A stretch of 64,000 nt of DNA. It comes from an uncultured Oscillibacter sp. (GTDB lineage: Bacteria > Bacillota > Clostridia > Oscillospirales > Oscillospiraceae). Under the pieces are notes generated by a model. It was not told the origin of the DNA and did not search any database. It saw nothing but the letters and a program-made list of their open reading frames with translations. A program made the position numbers and the translations under genes. Positions 8,668 through 15,896 of this stretch are shown one piece after another. The stretch spans positions 171,135 to 235,134 of the forward strand of contig CAJUMX010000003.1 of NCBI GenBank assembly GCA_910587705.1. The letters are read 5' to 3'. How positions within the stretch are numbered: position 1 is the first letter of the stretch; every line of letters begins with the position of its first letter.

Positions 8668-9735
8668 TTAAATCGAGGGGTCAAAGCCGATGCGCTTTTG
8701 CCAGAAGCGTCCCTCCGCCTCCCCCCGGGGGACAAAGCCGCAGTCCCGGAGGTACGCCTCCCCCGGGGTGCCGGGGGCCGCAGCGGCGGACAGCGTTTCC
8801 CCGCCTTGGGCCCGGGCGTATTGCACCGCCTGGCCCAGAAGCTGGATGCCCAGACCCCGCCTCCGGCAGTCCGGACGGATGTAGGCCAGGTGAATCCGCC
8901 CCGTCTCCGGGGACAGGTGAAGAAGGCCCGCGGGCTCCTCGTTCAAAAGACCTTCCAGGGTCAAGGAGGCGGCGGGGACGGCCCCCTGCTCTCCCGCCTC
9001 CGCCCAGGCGGCGGACAGGCGCTCCGCGGCCTCCGGGCCCTCCAGGGGCCGGAACCACAGCCCCGGCTCCAGGGCGAAGGCCCGCTTGGCCCGGCCGGGC
9101 TTCTCCCCCGCCAGATATGCAGGGTCCTTTAAGTGGCGGTTGTCGTTTTGCCAGACCACCCGGAGGGCTTCCCCGTCCCACTCCAGCAGGGACACGGCGG
9201 TGTTGTCCCCGGTGGGGGACTTCTCCCCGGTGTCCCGCAGGGAGACGCCCTGGAGGTTTGCCAGCAGGAGGCGGATGGCGTAGCCGTGGGAGAAGAGGGC
9301 CAGGGTTTTCCCGGGGTTCATTTGGGCGATGTCCTCTACGGCGGCCTTCACCCGGGCCAGCACCTCCGCCGGGGTCTCCGCCCCGGGGATGGACCAGCGG
9401 TCCATGCGGCTGCCGAAGTCCGCCATGGCCTCCGGCGCGGAGCGGGCGATGTCTCCCCAGGTCCGGCCCTCCCAGTCCCCCACGCAGATTTCCCGGAGGC
9501 CCGGGCAGCGGTGGAGGGGCAGGCCGTGGGAGCGGTAGATGGCGGTGGCGGTGGCCCGGGTGCGGTAGAGGTCGCTGGCGTAAACCGCGTCGATGTGGAT
9601 ATCCGCGAAACGGCGCTCCAGGGCCTGGACCTGCCGCCAGCCCCGGTCGGTGAGGTTGCTCTCGTGCTGGCCCTGGGCGATGCGGTAGAGGTTGCCCTCC
9701 GCCTCGGCGTGGCGGATGAGGTAGATGGTGGTCAT
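8668..9735 (-). CDS. Histidine phosphatase fused to a GNAT acetyltransferase
   Basis: The first ~200 residues form a phosphoglycerate-mutase-like histidine phosphatase: IYLIRHAEAEGN carries the RHG-type catalytic His, SDLYRTRATATAI the second Arg, and LALFSHGYAIRLLL the second catalytic His. Residues about 230-355 form a GNAT N-acetyltransferase, with IHLAYIRPDCRRRGLGIQLL giving the acetyl-CoA binding (R/Q)xxGxG/A loop. The two domains are usually separate proteins. The start ATG at 9735 has GGAGG upstream. Single-gene transcript between divergent neighbours. Substrates of either domain cannot be predicted; the fusion suggests sequential action on a phosphorylated, amino-containing metabolite, which is only inference. 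Confidence 0.85.
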   Translation of the reverse strand: MTTIYLIRHAEAEGNLYRIAQGQHESNLTDRGWRQVQALERRFADIHIDAVYASDLYRTRATATAIYRSHGLPLHRCPGLREICVGDWEGRTWGDIARSAPEAMADFGSRMDRWSIPGAETPAEVLARVKAAVEDIAQMNPGKTLALFSHGYAIRLLLANLQGVSLRDTGEKSPTGDNTAVSLLEWDGEALRVVWQNDNRHLKDPAYLAGEKPGRAKRAFALEPGLWFRPLEGPEAAERLSAAWAEAGEQGAVPAASLTLEGLLNEEPAGLLHLSPETGRIHLAYIRPDCRRRGLGIQLLGQAVQYARAQGGETLSAAAAPGTPGEAYLRDCGFVPRGEAEGRFWQKRIGFDPSI

Positions 9736-9863
9736 GGCAATTCCTCCTGGAAAAATTCATTTTCCATAGTATACCGCGTTTGGCGGGCTTTGGCAAATGG
9801 TCCGGGGGATTTTTTCGTTTCCGGCGGGCAAACTGTGGGGGCACGGAAAAGGAGTGAATGAAG

Positions 9864-10046
9864 ATGAAGAAGAGCACCGGATTTTTCCTGGGCATCGGCG
9901 CCGGCATGGCCGCCGGCGCGGTGGCGGGGATGATGGCCCCCCAGAGCAGCCGCCGGACCGTGAAGAAGCAGATGGATCAGGGCATCCACAAGCTGGGCAC
10001 GGCGGTGGACCAGGCGGTGGACAACGTGGTCCACGACATGCGCTGA
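9864..10046 (+). CDS. Small YtxH-like protein
   Basis: The 60-residue protein starts MKKSTGFFLGIGAGMAAGAVAGMM, a single glycine-rich membrane segment, and continues with a basic amphipathic tail (SSRRTVKKQMDQGIHKL). This is the layout of YtxH-type proteins, whose function is poorly known. The ATG at 9864 is favoured because AAAAGGAG lies 9 bases upstream; an ATG at 9858 would be too close to it. A GC-rich terminator follows directly, so it is monocistronic. Confidence 0.7.
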   Translation: MKKSTGFFLGIGAGMAAGAVAGMMAPQSSRRTVKKQMDQGIHKLGTAVDQAVDNVVHDMR

Positions 10047-10052
10047 GGCGAT

Positions 10053-10078
10053 GGGGCGGGGGTTTCCCCGCCCCGTTT
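10053..10078 (+). terminator. Intrinsic terminator of the YtxH-like gene
   Basis: GGGGCGGGG and CCCCGCCCC pair around GTTT and are followed by GTTT. Confidence 0.7.
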
Positions 10079-10117
10079 CCGGGCGAAAAATTTTTTTGAA
10101 ATTTCTGAAAAATCCCC

Positions 10118-10146
10118 TTGACATTTCCGACGGTCTTTGCTATTAT
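10118..10146 (+). promoter_or_regulatory. Promoter of the tRNA cluster
   Basis: TTGACA and TATTAT are separated by 17 bases and lie 27 bases before the first tRNA. A TATAAT shifted by three bases overlaps the second hexamer. Confidence 0.75.
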
Positions 10147-10172
10147 AATCACTGTTCTGATGCGGAACACCT

Positions 10173-10248
<76 letters not shown>

Positions 10249-10253
10249 GGACA

Positions 10254-10292
10254 GAGAAAAGCCTTGGAACTTCAGCTTCCAAGGCTTTTCTC
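10254..10292 (+). terminator. Terminator after tRNA-Ala(GGC)
   Basis: AGAAAAGCCTTGGAA pairs with TTCCAAGGCTTTTCT. A comparable hairpin follows each tRNA gene in this window. Confidence 0.8.
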
Positions 10293-10317
10293 ATGACCTA
10301 CCATTTCTATCGTATTT

Positions 10318-10342
10318 GGGCCTGTAGCTCAGTTGGGAGAGC
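10318..10342 (+). pseudogene. 5' piece of an interrupted alanine tRNA
   Basis: The sequence is a normal tRNA start: acceptor strand GGGCCTG, then TA, then a complete D arm (GCTC, loop, GAGC). After 10342 tRNA similarity stops. The following 120 bases contain two short hairpins (GCCCC/GGGGC at 10360-10376 and GCGGCAC/GTGCCGC at 10433-10455) but no anticodon arm. The acceptor strand pairs at all seven positions, with the alanine G3:U70, with CAGGTCC of the orphan tRNA 3' piece at 35156-35200. I infer that both come from one gene split by island insertion. Confidence 0.7.
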
Positions 10343-10461
10343 AAGTGGGCCAGTTATATGCCCCATGTTTCGGGGCGTAACTCGGATGGTTGCCACCCGG
10401 TTCACATCGCATAAAAGAAAATTCTACAAAACGCGGCACGTAACTCGTGTGCCGCCCATAC

Positions 10462-10537
10462 GGGCGATTAGCTCAGCTGGGAGAGCGCAGCGTTCGCAAC
10501 GCTGAGGTCGTGGGTTCGATCCCCATATCGTCCACCA
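10462..10537 (+). tRNA. tRNA-Ala (anticodon CGC)
   Basis: A 76-base cloverleaf with encoded CCA. Acceptor GGGCGAT/ATCGTCC contains G3:U70. The anticodon stem CAGCG/CGCTG encloses TTCGCAA, giving CGC. It lies inside the island, 120 bases after the interrupted tRNA 5' piece, and is followed by its own terminator. Confidence 0.93.
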
Positions 10538-10576
10538 AAAATTCAGAACAGCCTGATTTCAGGCTGTTCTGAATTT
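10537..10576. terminator. Terminator after tRNA-Ala(CGC), probably bidirectional
   Basis: AAAATTCAGAACAGCCTG pairs perfectly with CAGGCTGTTCTGAATTTT around ATTT. It also lies 50 bases beyond the 3' end of the convergent methyltransferase gene and could serve both. Confidence 0.85.
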
Positions 10577-10628
10577 TCATGGTTCAAAGATTAAAACATT
10601 TGAATTGAACAGGCATTAATCTTAAGTA

Positions 10629-12653
10629 CTATTCATCTGTTTTTTTGTAGGGCCCCATAAATCTAAATCCGTTTAGATGAATCATATGGTCTGGATTGGT
10701 GGCAATCCATATTTCTGTTTCCCATGCAAGATCTTCTTTACAATTGCGAAATGCATCGCTGTTCTCAAAAGCAGTAATATAGATACATTTGTCTGCACAG
10801 TCACCCACAATTTGTTCAAGTTCGTATTTTCTCTTAGCAGTAATTGGATTTGAAGTATGATAGGCCTCAATTAAATAAATCCAGTCTTTCTCTTTCGAAT
10901 ATGCAACAATGTCAGGTAGTTTACCTTGCGATAAATCTTTAATTCCAAGCTCTTTAAGCTTCTCTTTTTCATATATGACACCATATTTGTTATCAGAATC
11001 CCCACAATAAAGTAACGTCGCCCCATGACCGAAACGAGGCAAGAACTCAGTAATAACTTGTTGCTGTATCAAATTATGTTCACCATCTTTTAATTGGAAT
11101 TCTTTTCCGTCTGGCATCTTTACGCTAATCATGGGTATATTTCTTGTCTGCGCCAGTCTTTCCTTGTATGTCTTATGGGTTTTATTAAAAATCTCGACTT
11201 GTTTCTCCCAATCTTTCTGCCCGAACTTGCTAATAATTCGAGCATACTCCATACTAATTCTATACCCACGAGTTGCATCGCTTAGATTAGATTCTGGCTT
11301 TGACCGTTCTACAATGCCGCCAATCAATAATTTACTTAATCCATCTCGAAGAACATAGTCATAAGAACCTTTACTCATATTCTCCTCAAGATATGTGTTA
11401 TAGAATTCCACACATTGCTTTGTCGTAATACTATAGCCAGATTTTGCCGATTTGACCTTCCCCCACTCTTTCGAGGTTTTTATATCCCCCGCAGCAAGCA
11501 GCGCCATTGCCAGTTTCTCTTTATCGCGCCCAGTTAGGCCTTCTAATGGGATTCCGAGCTGATCAATAATGAATAGCGCCTCTCTTATCAATGTCTGAAC
11601 TGAGGGATCTTTTTCTTGAAAGGCTTTCTTCCCTTTTTGCTTTCTTGTTGCGAGTTCAGGTAAATTATAGCGCTCCATTCCTTCCTTATACCTTCCTTCC
11701 AAATAATCAATAACTGATAGTGCCATTTTATATGCGAATGTAGGCGGGACAGCATTCCCGATTTGTGTGTATTGACTCTCCTCAGAACCATAAAATTCAA
11801 ACCAGTCAGGAAATCCCTGCAATCGTGCCGCTTCTCGAACTGTAATCCTTCGGCGTCGACCATCCGGTAGTTTAATTCTATGCATATCACTTGTTGCACC
11901 AGCAAGATTACGACAAGTTAAGGTGCGAGCAGGGCGATCCATATGTAAGTCTCTTGGTGTCTTACACTTAGATGCCACCTCATATTTTGCGATATATTCA
12001 TCCATCGCAGGTGTCAAAAAGGCGGCATCATCAGGTATATTCACAGCCAATACTCCCAATGCCTCTCCAGCGCTTATAACATAATCATTAGGGTCCGGGA
12101 ACTTAAAGCCTCCATGATGGCCTACTATTACCATTCGTTCTCGATTTTGGGGAACATCAAATTTGACAAGTTGAAAAGTCCTATATTCAACAATATATCC
12201 TAGCTTCTTACATTGATCAATTATTGACTGAAAATATGAAGTGTTTTGTTCTGGCAATCCTTTAACATTTTCACATATCCATAAATCAGGCTGAACCTTT
12301 TTTACAGCTTCAATAAAAGCTGGGAAACCATTCCTGTCATCAACTTGTCCTTTCTTCTTTCCCCGTCTGCTAAAAGGCTGACATGGAGGCCCCCCCATGA
12401 GAACATGAACTTTGGGGAACTCGGTGTCTTTTGTAATTATTTCCTGATGACATTCAGATTTAAGGTTTTTTCTATAGGTCTCACAACAATCTGCAACCAT
12501 TTCATACCCTATGGTCTTTATGCCCGCAACTTCAAAGCCTAAAGACATCCCACCACATCCTGCAAATAGATCAATTGCAAGATGTTTGTAACGGGGAGGA
12601 ATTTTAATGGTACTATTCAAGTACTCAATAAAATTGTTGTACTTTTTGGGCAT
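10629..12653 (-). CDS. C5-cytosine DNA methyltransferase fused to a BsuBI/PstI-like restriction endonuclease
   Basis: Residues 1-330 are a cytosine-5 methyltransferase. Motif I is DLFAGCGGMSLGFE, the catalytic Pro-Cys motif IV is GGPPCQPFSRRG, then come ENVKGLP, PQNRERMVIVG and the terminal QIGNAVPP. Residues from about 345 to 674 resemble the BsuBI/PstI endonuclease family: a helical winged-helix-like N-terminal part, then a PD-(D/E)xK-type core in LPDIVAYSKEKDWIYLIEAY followed by ITAKRKYEL (about residues 584-615). A single polypeptide would thus methylate and cut DNA. Known BsuBI/PstI nucleases are separate proteins working with adenine methylases. The gene is much more AT-rich than the flanks, a sign of transfer. 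The recognition sequence cannot be inferred. Confidence 0.85.
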   Translation of the reverse strand: MPKKYNNFIEYLNSTIKIPPRYKHLAIDLFAGCGGMSLGFEVAGIKTIGYEMVADCCETYRKNLKSECHQEIITKDTEFPKVHVLMGGPPCQPFSRRGKKKGQVDDRNGFPAFIEAVKKVQPDLWICENVKGLPEQNTSYFQSIIDQCKKLGYIVEYRTFQLVKFDVPQNRERMVIVGHHGGFKFPDPNDYVISAGEALGVLAVNIPDDAAFLTPAMDEYIAKYEVASKCKTPRDLHMDRPARTLTCRNLAGATSDMHRIKLPDGRRRRITVREAARLQGFPDWFEFYGSEESQYTQIGNAVPPTFAYKMALSVIDYLEGRYKEGMERYNLPELATRKQKGKKAFQEKDPSVQTLIREALFIIDQLGIPLEGLTGRDKEKLAMALLAAGDIKTSKEWGKVKSAKSGYSITTKQCVEFYNTYLEENMSKGSYDYVLRDGLSKLLIGGIVERSKPESNLSDATRGYRISMEYARIISKFGQKDWEKQVEIFNKTHKTYKERLAQTRNIPMISVKMPDGKEFQLKDGEHNLIQQQVITEFLPRFGHGATLLYCGDSDNKYGVIYEKEKLKELGIKDLSQGKLPDIVAYSKEKDWIYLIEAYHTSNPITAKRKYELEQIVGDCADKCIYITAFENSDAFRNCKEDLAWETEIWIATNPDHMIHLNGFRFMGPYKKTDE

Positions 12654-12869
12654 ATTTTTCTCTCCTCTTTAACAGAAACCGTATTCTGTCAATAAGCTAG
12701 CAATTATTTGCCGCATTTTTGTGGCATAAATTTTCTAATTTGTGCGCTCTATATATAGTCGTTTTTAGTATACCTTGTTTTTCTCTAAATTGCAATTAGA
12801 AACTGATTTCAGAACTATAGACACACCGTTTTTCTTCTCCGTTTTATGTTATTTTCGTCATTCGACCAG

Positions 12870-12970
12870 ATGCGACACAGTTGGGAGAGCGTTCGGTTCG
12901 CATCCATAGCGAGACACATCCGACCCAGGTTTGTGGCCCCTTTTTTTAGTCCAATCCGTTGGACTTTTCC
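12870..12970 (+). pseudogene. Middle piece or decayed copy of an alanine tRNA, with terminator
   Basis: CAGTTGGGAGAGC (12878-12890) repeats the D-arm end of the tRNA piece at 10318-10342. It continues as GTTCGGTTCGCATCC, an anticodon 5' stem TTCGG and loop TTCGCAT (anticodon CGC). The expected 3' strand CCGAG and T arm are missing here but occur at 35162-35200. Upstream bases no longer resemble an acceptor strand. AGTCCAA/TTGGACT at 12948-12965 followed by TTTT is a terminator like those after the intact tRNAs. Confidence 0.6.
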
Positions 12971-13035
12971 CCTGAAAATCGAATATTTTAAAAATCCAAA
13001 TTCTGCAACTTTTTTCGTATAAAAAGTGCCGATTT

Positions 13036-13111
13036 GGGCTCGTAGCTCAGCTGGGAGAGCGCTGCGTTCGCATCGCAGAGGTCGAGGGTTCGATCCCCTT
13101 CGAGTCCACCA
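13036..13111 (+). tRNA. tRNA-Ala (anticodon CGC), second copy
   Basis: A 76-base cloverleaf with encoded CCA. Acceptor GGGCTCG/CGAGTCC has G3:U70; anticodon stem CTGCG/CGCAG encloses TTCGCAT (CGC). It lies next to the left end of the integrase-bearing element and may be an attachment gene. Confidence 0.93.
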
Positions 13112-13116
13112 AATAG

Positions 13117-13150
13117 AAAATCACCTCAGTGAAAACTGGGGTGATTTTTC
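13117..13150 (+). terminator. Terminator after the second tRNA-Ala(CGC)
   Basis: AAAATCACCTCAGT pairs with ACTGGGGTGATTTT and is followed by T-rich sequence. Confidence 0.8.
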
Positions 13151-13155
13151 TTTTG

Positions 13156-13174
13156 ACCACAGAAATACCACAGA
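13156..13174 (+). repeat. Tandem ACCACAGA, left-end integrase arm-type site
   Basis: ACCACAGA occurs twice with an 11-base period (13156-13163 and 13167-13174). The same doublet, 12-base period, lies at 35024-35043 near the other end of the element. Short tandem direct repeats near both ends are typical arm-binding sites of tyrosine integrases. Confidence 0.5.
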
Positions 13175-13259
13175 CGGGTTTCAGAAAATTTTCGGGTGGC
13201 GGGTTGTTTTTTCGGCTCGCCGCCTCTAGTTCTGATGGCTTGTCGCTACCTGTCTGATG

Positions 13260-13610
13260 TCAGTCTTCGTCCGAGTAGTTCCAGTTCTGCCGCTCAAGAA
13301 AGGCGTTCACAGTTTTCTTCAGCTCATCGCTGAAATCCTCCAGATCTTCTATGCTGATTACGTTATTGTTGATAAGCGCAATGATGTTGTAGAGAAAGTT
13401 TGTCCGAGTCATCTCTATCCGGACGCCTGGATTTCTTCTGTCACTTCTTATCCGCTTATCCAACTGCCAAAATTTTTCTGACGGATCACCATCGCCGCTC
13501 AGCAGTTCTATGTATTCATCGCATAGCCTGCCTATGTAGGCCTCCTGCCAGCTGCCAATTTTACTGCGGAAAAGGGTCCAATCCCGTTTTGTAAATCGCT
13601 GTTCTTGCAA
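13260..13610 (-). CDS. Hypothetical protein next to the HEPN/MNT pair
   Basis: The 116-residue soluble protein begins MQEQRFTKRDWTLFRSKIGSWQEAY and is predicted to be all-helical. I recognise it as a small conserved clostridial protein without assigned function; relatives have at times been mislabelled as transporters although no membrane segment exists. It lies downstream of the HepT/MntA pair on the same strand with a 58-base gap. It could be a third member of that module or an unrelated cargo gene. Confidence 0.65.
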   Translation of the reverse strand: MQEQRFTKRDWTLFRSKIGSWQEAYIGRLCDEYIELLSGDGDPSEKFWQLDKRIRSDRRNPGVRIEMTRTNFLYNIIALINNNVISIEDLEDFSDELKKTVNAFLERQNWNYSDED

Positions 13611-13668
13611 GGTCTCATTCCTCCAGTCAAAAAATGAGATATGCGGTCTGGTAAATTGCTTTCACATC

Positions 13669-13992
13669 TTACAGCAATTCCTTCAAGATGTTCCTCAGAT
13701 CTGGAATATCTCCACTGATAATCTCCCATACAAGTCGAAGGTTCACTCCTTCATAATCGTGGACTATGCGATTTCGAAGGCCGTTCATTTCACGCCAGGG
13801 TATTTCAGGATGACCCTCTGCAAAAGCAGCATCCACAATTCGGCACAATTCTCCCATCTGACTGAGATTAAAAACACAGGCCTCCACCAGCTTTGTATCC
13901 TCAGAAAAGCTCTCATAGGTATAGCCCTGACAATAGTTCATCAGCTTTTCGGAATAACTATACAGCTTTTGAAGGATGACTTCATTTCTCAT
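13669..13992 (-). CDS. HepT-like HEPN toxin (DUF86)
   Basis: The 107-residue protein has the four-helix HEPN layout and the RX4H ribonuclease motif in GLRNRIVHDYEGVN. It begins MRNEVILQKLYSYSEKL and overlaps the end of the MntA-like gene by 11 bases, so the two are co-translated. In HEPN/MNT toxin-antitoxin systems the HEPN protein cleaves RNA and the nucleotidyltransferase inactivates it by adenylylating a Tyr near the RX4H(D)Y motif. HDY is present here, which supports that mechanism. Confidence 0.88.
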   Translation of the reverse strand: MRNEVILQKLYSYSEKLMNYCQGYTYESFSEDTKLVEACVFNLSQMGELCRIVDAAFAEGHPEIPWREMNGLRNRIVHDYEGVNLRLVWEIISGDIPDLRNILKELL

Positions 13993-14275
13993 AAATTGTT
14001 ACCCCAGTAGAACAAATTTCACGGTCGATTTTTGAGTCCTTCTCAATATGCCGTACATCAAAAATGTCCACAGGCATTCCCACCGCTTGACGAACGGCCT
14101 CCATAAAGCCCACAAACTTCAGCCCCTGTAATTTGCTGTCTACCAATAAGTCCAGGTCGCTCTTCTCTGTGGCAGTTCCTTTGGCTATAGAACCGAACAG
14201 GACAGCGCGTGAGATGCCATAAGCGGCAAAAACAGGCGCAAGCACCATCTGTATATCCGTTAAGCTTTGAGGCAT
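13982..14275 (-). CDS. MntA-like nucleotidyltransferase antitoxin
   Basis: The 97-residue protein carries the minimal nucleotidyltransferase signature VLFGSIAKGTATEKSDLDLLVD, with the GSxAxG phosphate loop and the metal-binding DxD. The ATG at 14275 is preferred because GGGGGTG lies 5 bases upstream; an earlier in-frame start at 14308 has no such site. It precedes and overlaps the HEPN toxin gene, the standard order for a HEPN/MNT system. It should adenylylate the toxin. Confidence 0.88.
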   Translation of the reverse strand: MPQSLTDIQMVLAPVFAAYGISRAVLFGSIAKGTATEKSDLDLLVDSKLQGLKFVGFMEAVRQAVGMPVDIFDVRHIEKDSKIDREICSTGVTIYEK

Positions 14276-14405
14276 ACCAGCACCCCCCTTCTGTCTCTTA
14301 GTATACACTATAATTTCAGAAGAGAAAATAGGAAAATAAAATTATGATGGCAAAATCAAAATCTATCTGTGCCCTGTTGGAATTGTCTGCATAAGTTTCT
14401 TTCAT

Positions 14406-14439
14406 AAAAGGCCAACGAATCGTTTTCGGTTCGCTGGCC
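14406..14439 (-). terminator. Terminator of the integrase operon
   Basis: On the minus strand GGCCAGCGAACCG and CGATTCGTTGGCC pair imperfectly and are followed by TTTTAT, just past the stop codon of the first integrase. Confidence 0.7.
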
Positions 14440-14458
14440 TATCTTTGGATATGGCGGC

Positions 14459-15892
14459 TCAATGTCTGGAGGTCGTCCCCGCCGCCTGGGCCGCTTTCAG
14501 CTCCGCCAGTTCCCGCTTCATCTGGACAATCAGTGCCGCTAATTTTTCCTCGCACTCCTCGCGGGTGTGGGCATAGATATTGCGGGCGTGTTTTTTGCCG
14601 TCAATCCACTTGGGTGAGTAGCGGCCCTCAAACAGGTGGTCGTTGATCTGGCTGATGCACCCTGTCCCCGGTCTGCGGTGGGCAGGCTGATAAGGTGTGA
14701 AGGTCACAGGCGGGGCGGATTCCTCACGTTCCGGTTCTTCCTTCACTTCCGCCCCGGCGATGCCCTGGTCAATGTTCCGGGCTGCATTCCTCTGCATCTC
14801 GTCGGTGACGTGGGTGTAGATGTTCAGCGTGGTGGCCGACGAGACGTGGCCAATGATGGCGGACAGGGTCTTTACGTCCATCCCGTTCTCCAGGGACATG
14901 GTGGCGAAGGTGTGACGCAGGTCGTGGAACCTCACCCTTTTGCACCCCGCCCGCTCCAGAATGACTTGCAGGCGCTTTCGGACGTAGCCTGGGTCCACGG
15001 GCTGCTCCGGCTTGACGCGGGAGGGAAACATCCACTCCGAGAAGATCTGCGACTTGTACTCTGCCAGCAGCTCCACCATGGCGGGCGGCAGGATAACGGT
15101 GCGGACGGCGGCTTTGGTCTTGGGCTCGTTGACCTCCAGCTTGCCGTTGACGGAGTACACCTGTCTGCTGATACGCAGTCTGCCGCTCTTGAAGTCCAGG
15201 TCTGACCATTGGAGGGCCAGCAGCTCGCCCCGGCGCATCCCGGTAGTCAGCTCCAGGAGGAACAGCTCGTACATCCCCTCCGCCTTGGCCTGGATCAAGA
15301 ACCGCTGGATCTCCTCCCTGGTCAGGACCTTCATCTCCTTCTCCCGCAGAGGCGGCAGCTTGCAGCCGATGGCCGGGTTGGTTCGGATCAGCCCCTCCTT
15401 CACCGCCCGGTCCAGCGCCATCTGACACACCGCATGGCAGCTGCGCACCGAACGGTCCGCCATCCCCGCGCCGAGGCGTTCCACGTTGTTGAGCCGCCCG
15501 CCCTTTTTCATCTCGGTGAAGAACTGCTGGAGGTCGGACTGGGACAGCTTGTTCAGCGGGATGTCCCCCACGCCCGGAATGGCGTGGAGGTAGATCCAGT
15601 TCTCATAATTCAGCTGGGTGGTGTGACGCAGAGCCGGCTTGGAGCAGTTCTGATACCAGAAGTCCAGCCAGTCCCCGAACCGCATCTCCGCCCCGACCTT
15701 CACCGGCCCGGAGCCGCCCTGGGCCGCTTTCAGCTGTTCCAGCTTCTCGGCGCACTCCTTTTTGCTCTTGGCCAGCACATTTTTCGTCTTGGGATTGCCA
15801 TTGTCATCGTAGCCGATGACCACCCGGCCCTCCCAGCGGCCGTCTTTTCTCTGACGGAGCGTTCCCTCGCCCTTCTTCCGTTTCTTCGCCAT
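14459..15892 (-). CDS. Tyrosine recombinase/integrase with C-terminal extension
   Basis: The 477-residue protein has an N-terminal DNA arm-binding domain (GEGTLRQRKDGRWEGRV), a SAM-like core-binding domain (about 70-165) and the catalytic domain (about 190-370). The catalytic residues are visible: Arg in TGMRRGELLAL, Lys in the beta-hairpin region, HDLRHTFAT, GHVSSATT and Tyr in LNIYTHV. An unusual extension of about 90 residues follows, containing a second small arm-binding-like unit (EGRYSPKWIDGKKHARNIYAHT). It follows the other integrase after 4 bases, so both are co-expressed. It probably moves the element inserted at the alanine tRNA genes. Confidence 0.92.
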   Translation of the reverse strand: MAKKRKKGEGTLRQRKDGRWEGRVVIGYDDNGNPKTKNVLAKSKKECAEKLEQLKAAQGGSGPVKVGAEMRFGDWLDFWYQNCSKPALRHTTQLNYENWIYLHAIPGVGDIPLNKLSQSDLQQFFTEMKKGGRLNNVERLGAGMADRSVRSCHAVCQMALDRAVKEGLIRTNPAIGCKLPPLREKEMKVLTREEIQRFLIQAKAEGMYELFLLELTTGMRRGELLALQWSDLDFKSGRLRISRQVYSVNGKLEVNEPKTKAAVRTVILPPAMVELLAEYKSQIFSEWMFPSRVKPEQPVDPGYVRKRLQVILERAGCKRVRFHDLRHTFATMSLENGMDVKTLSAIIGHVSSATTLNIYTHVTDEMQRNAARNIDQGIAGAEVKEEPEREESAPPVTFTPYQPAHRRPGTGCISQINDHLFEGRYSPKWIDGKKHARNIYAHTREECEEKLAALIVQMKRELAELKAAQAAGTTSRH

Positions 15893-15896
15893 ACCC

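Noticed and set aside
12870..12970. A functional third tRNA-Ala
   Set aside because: The acceptor strands do not pair and no T arm of the TTCGA type exists.
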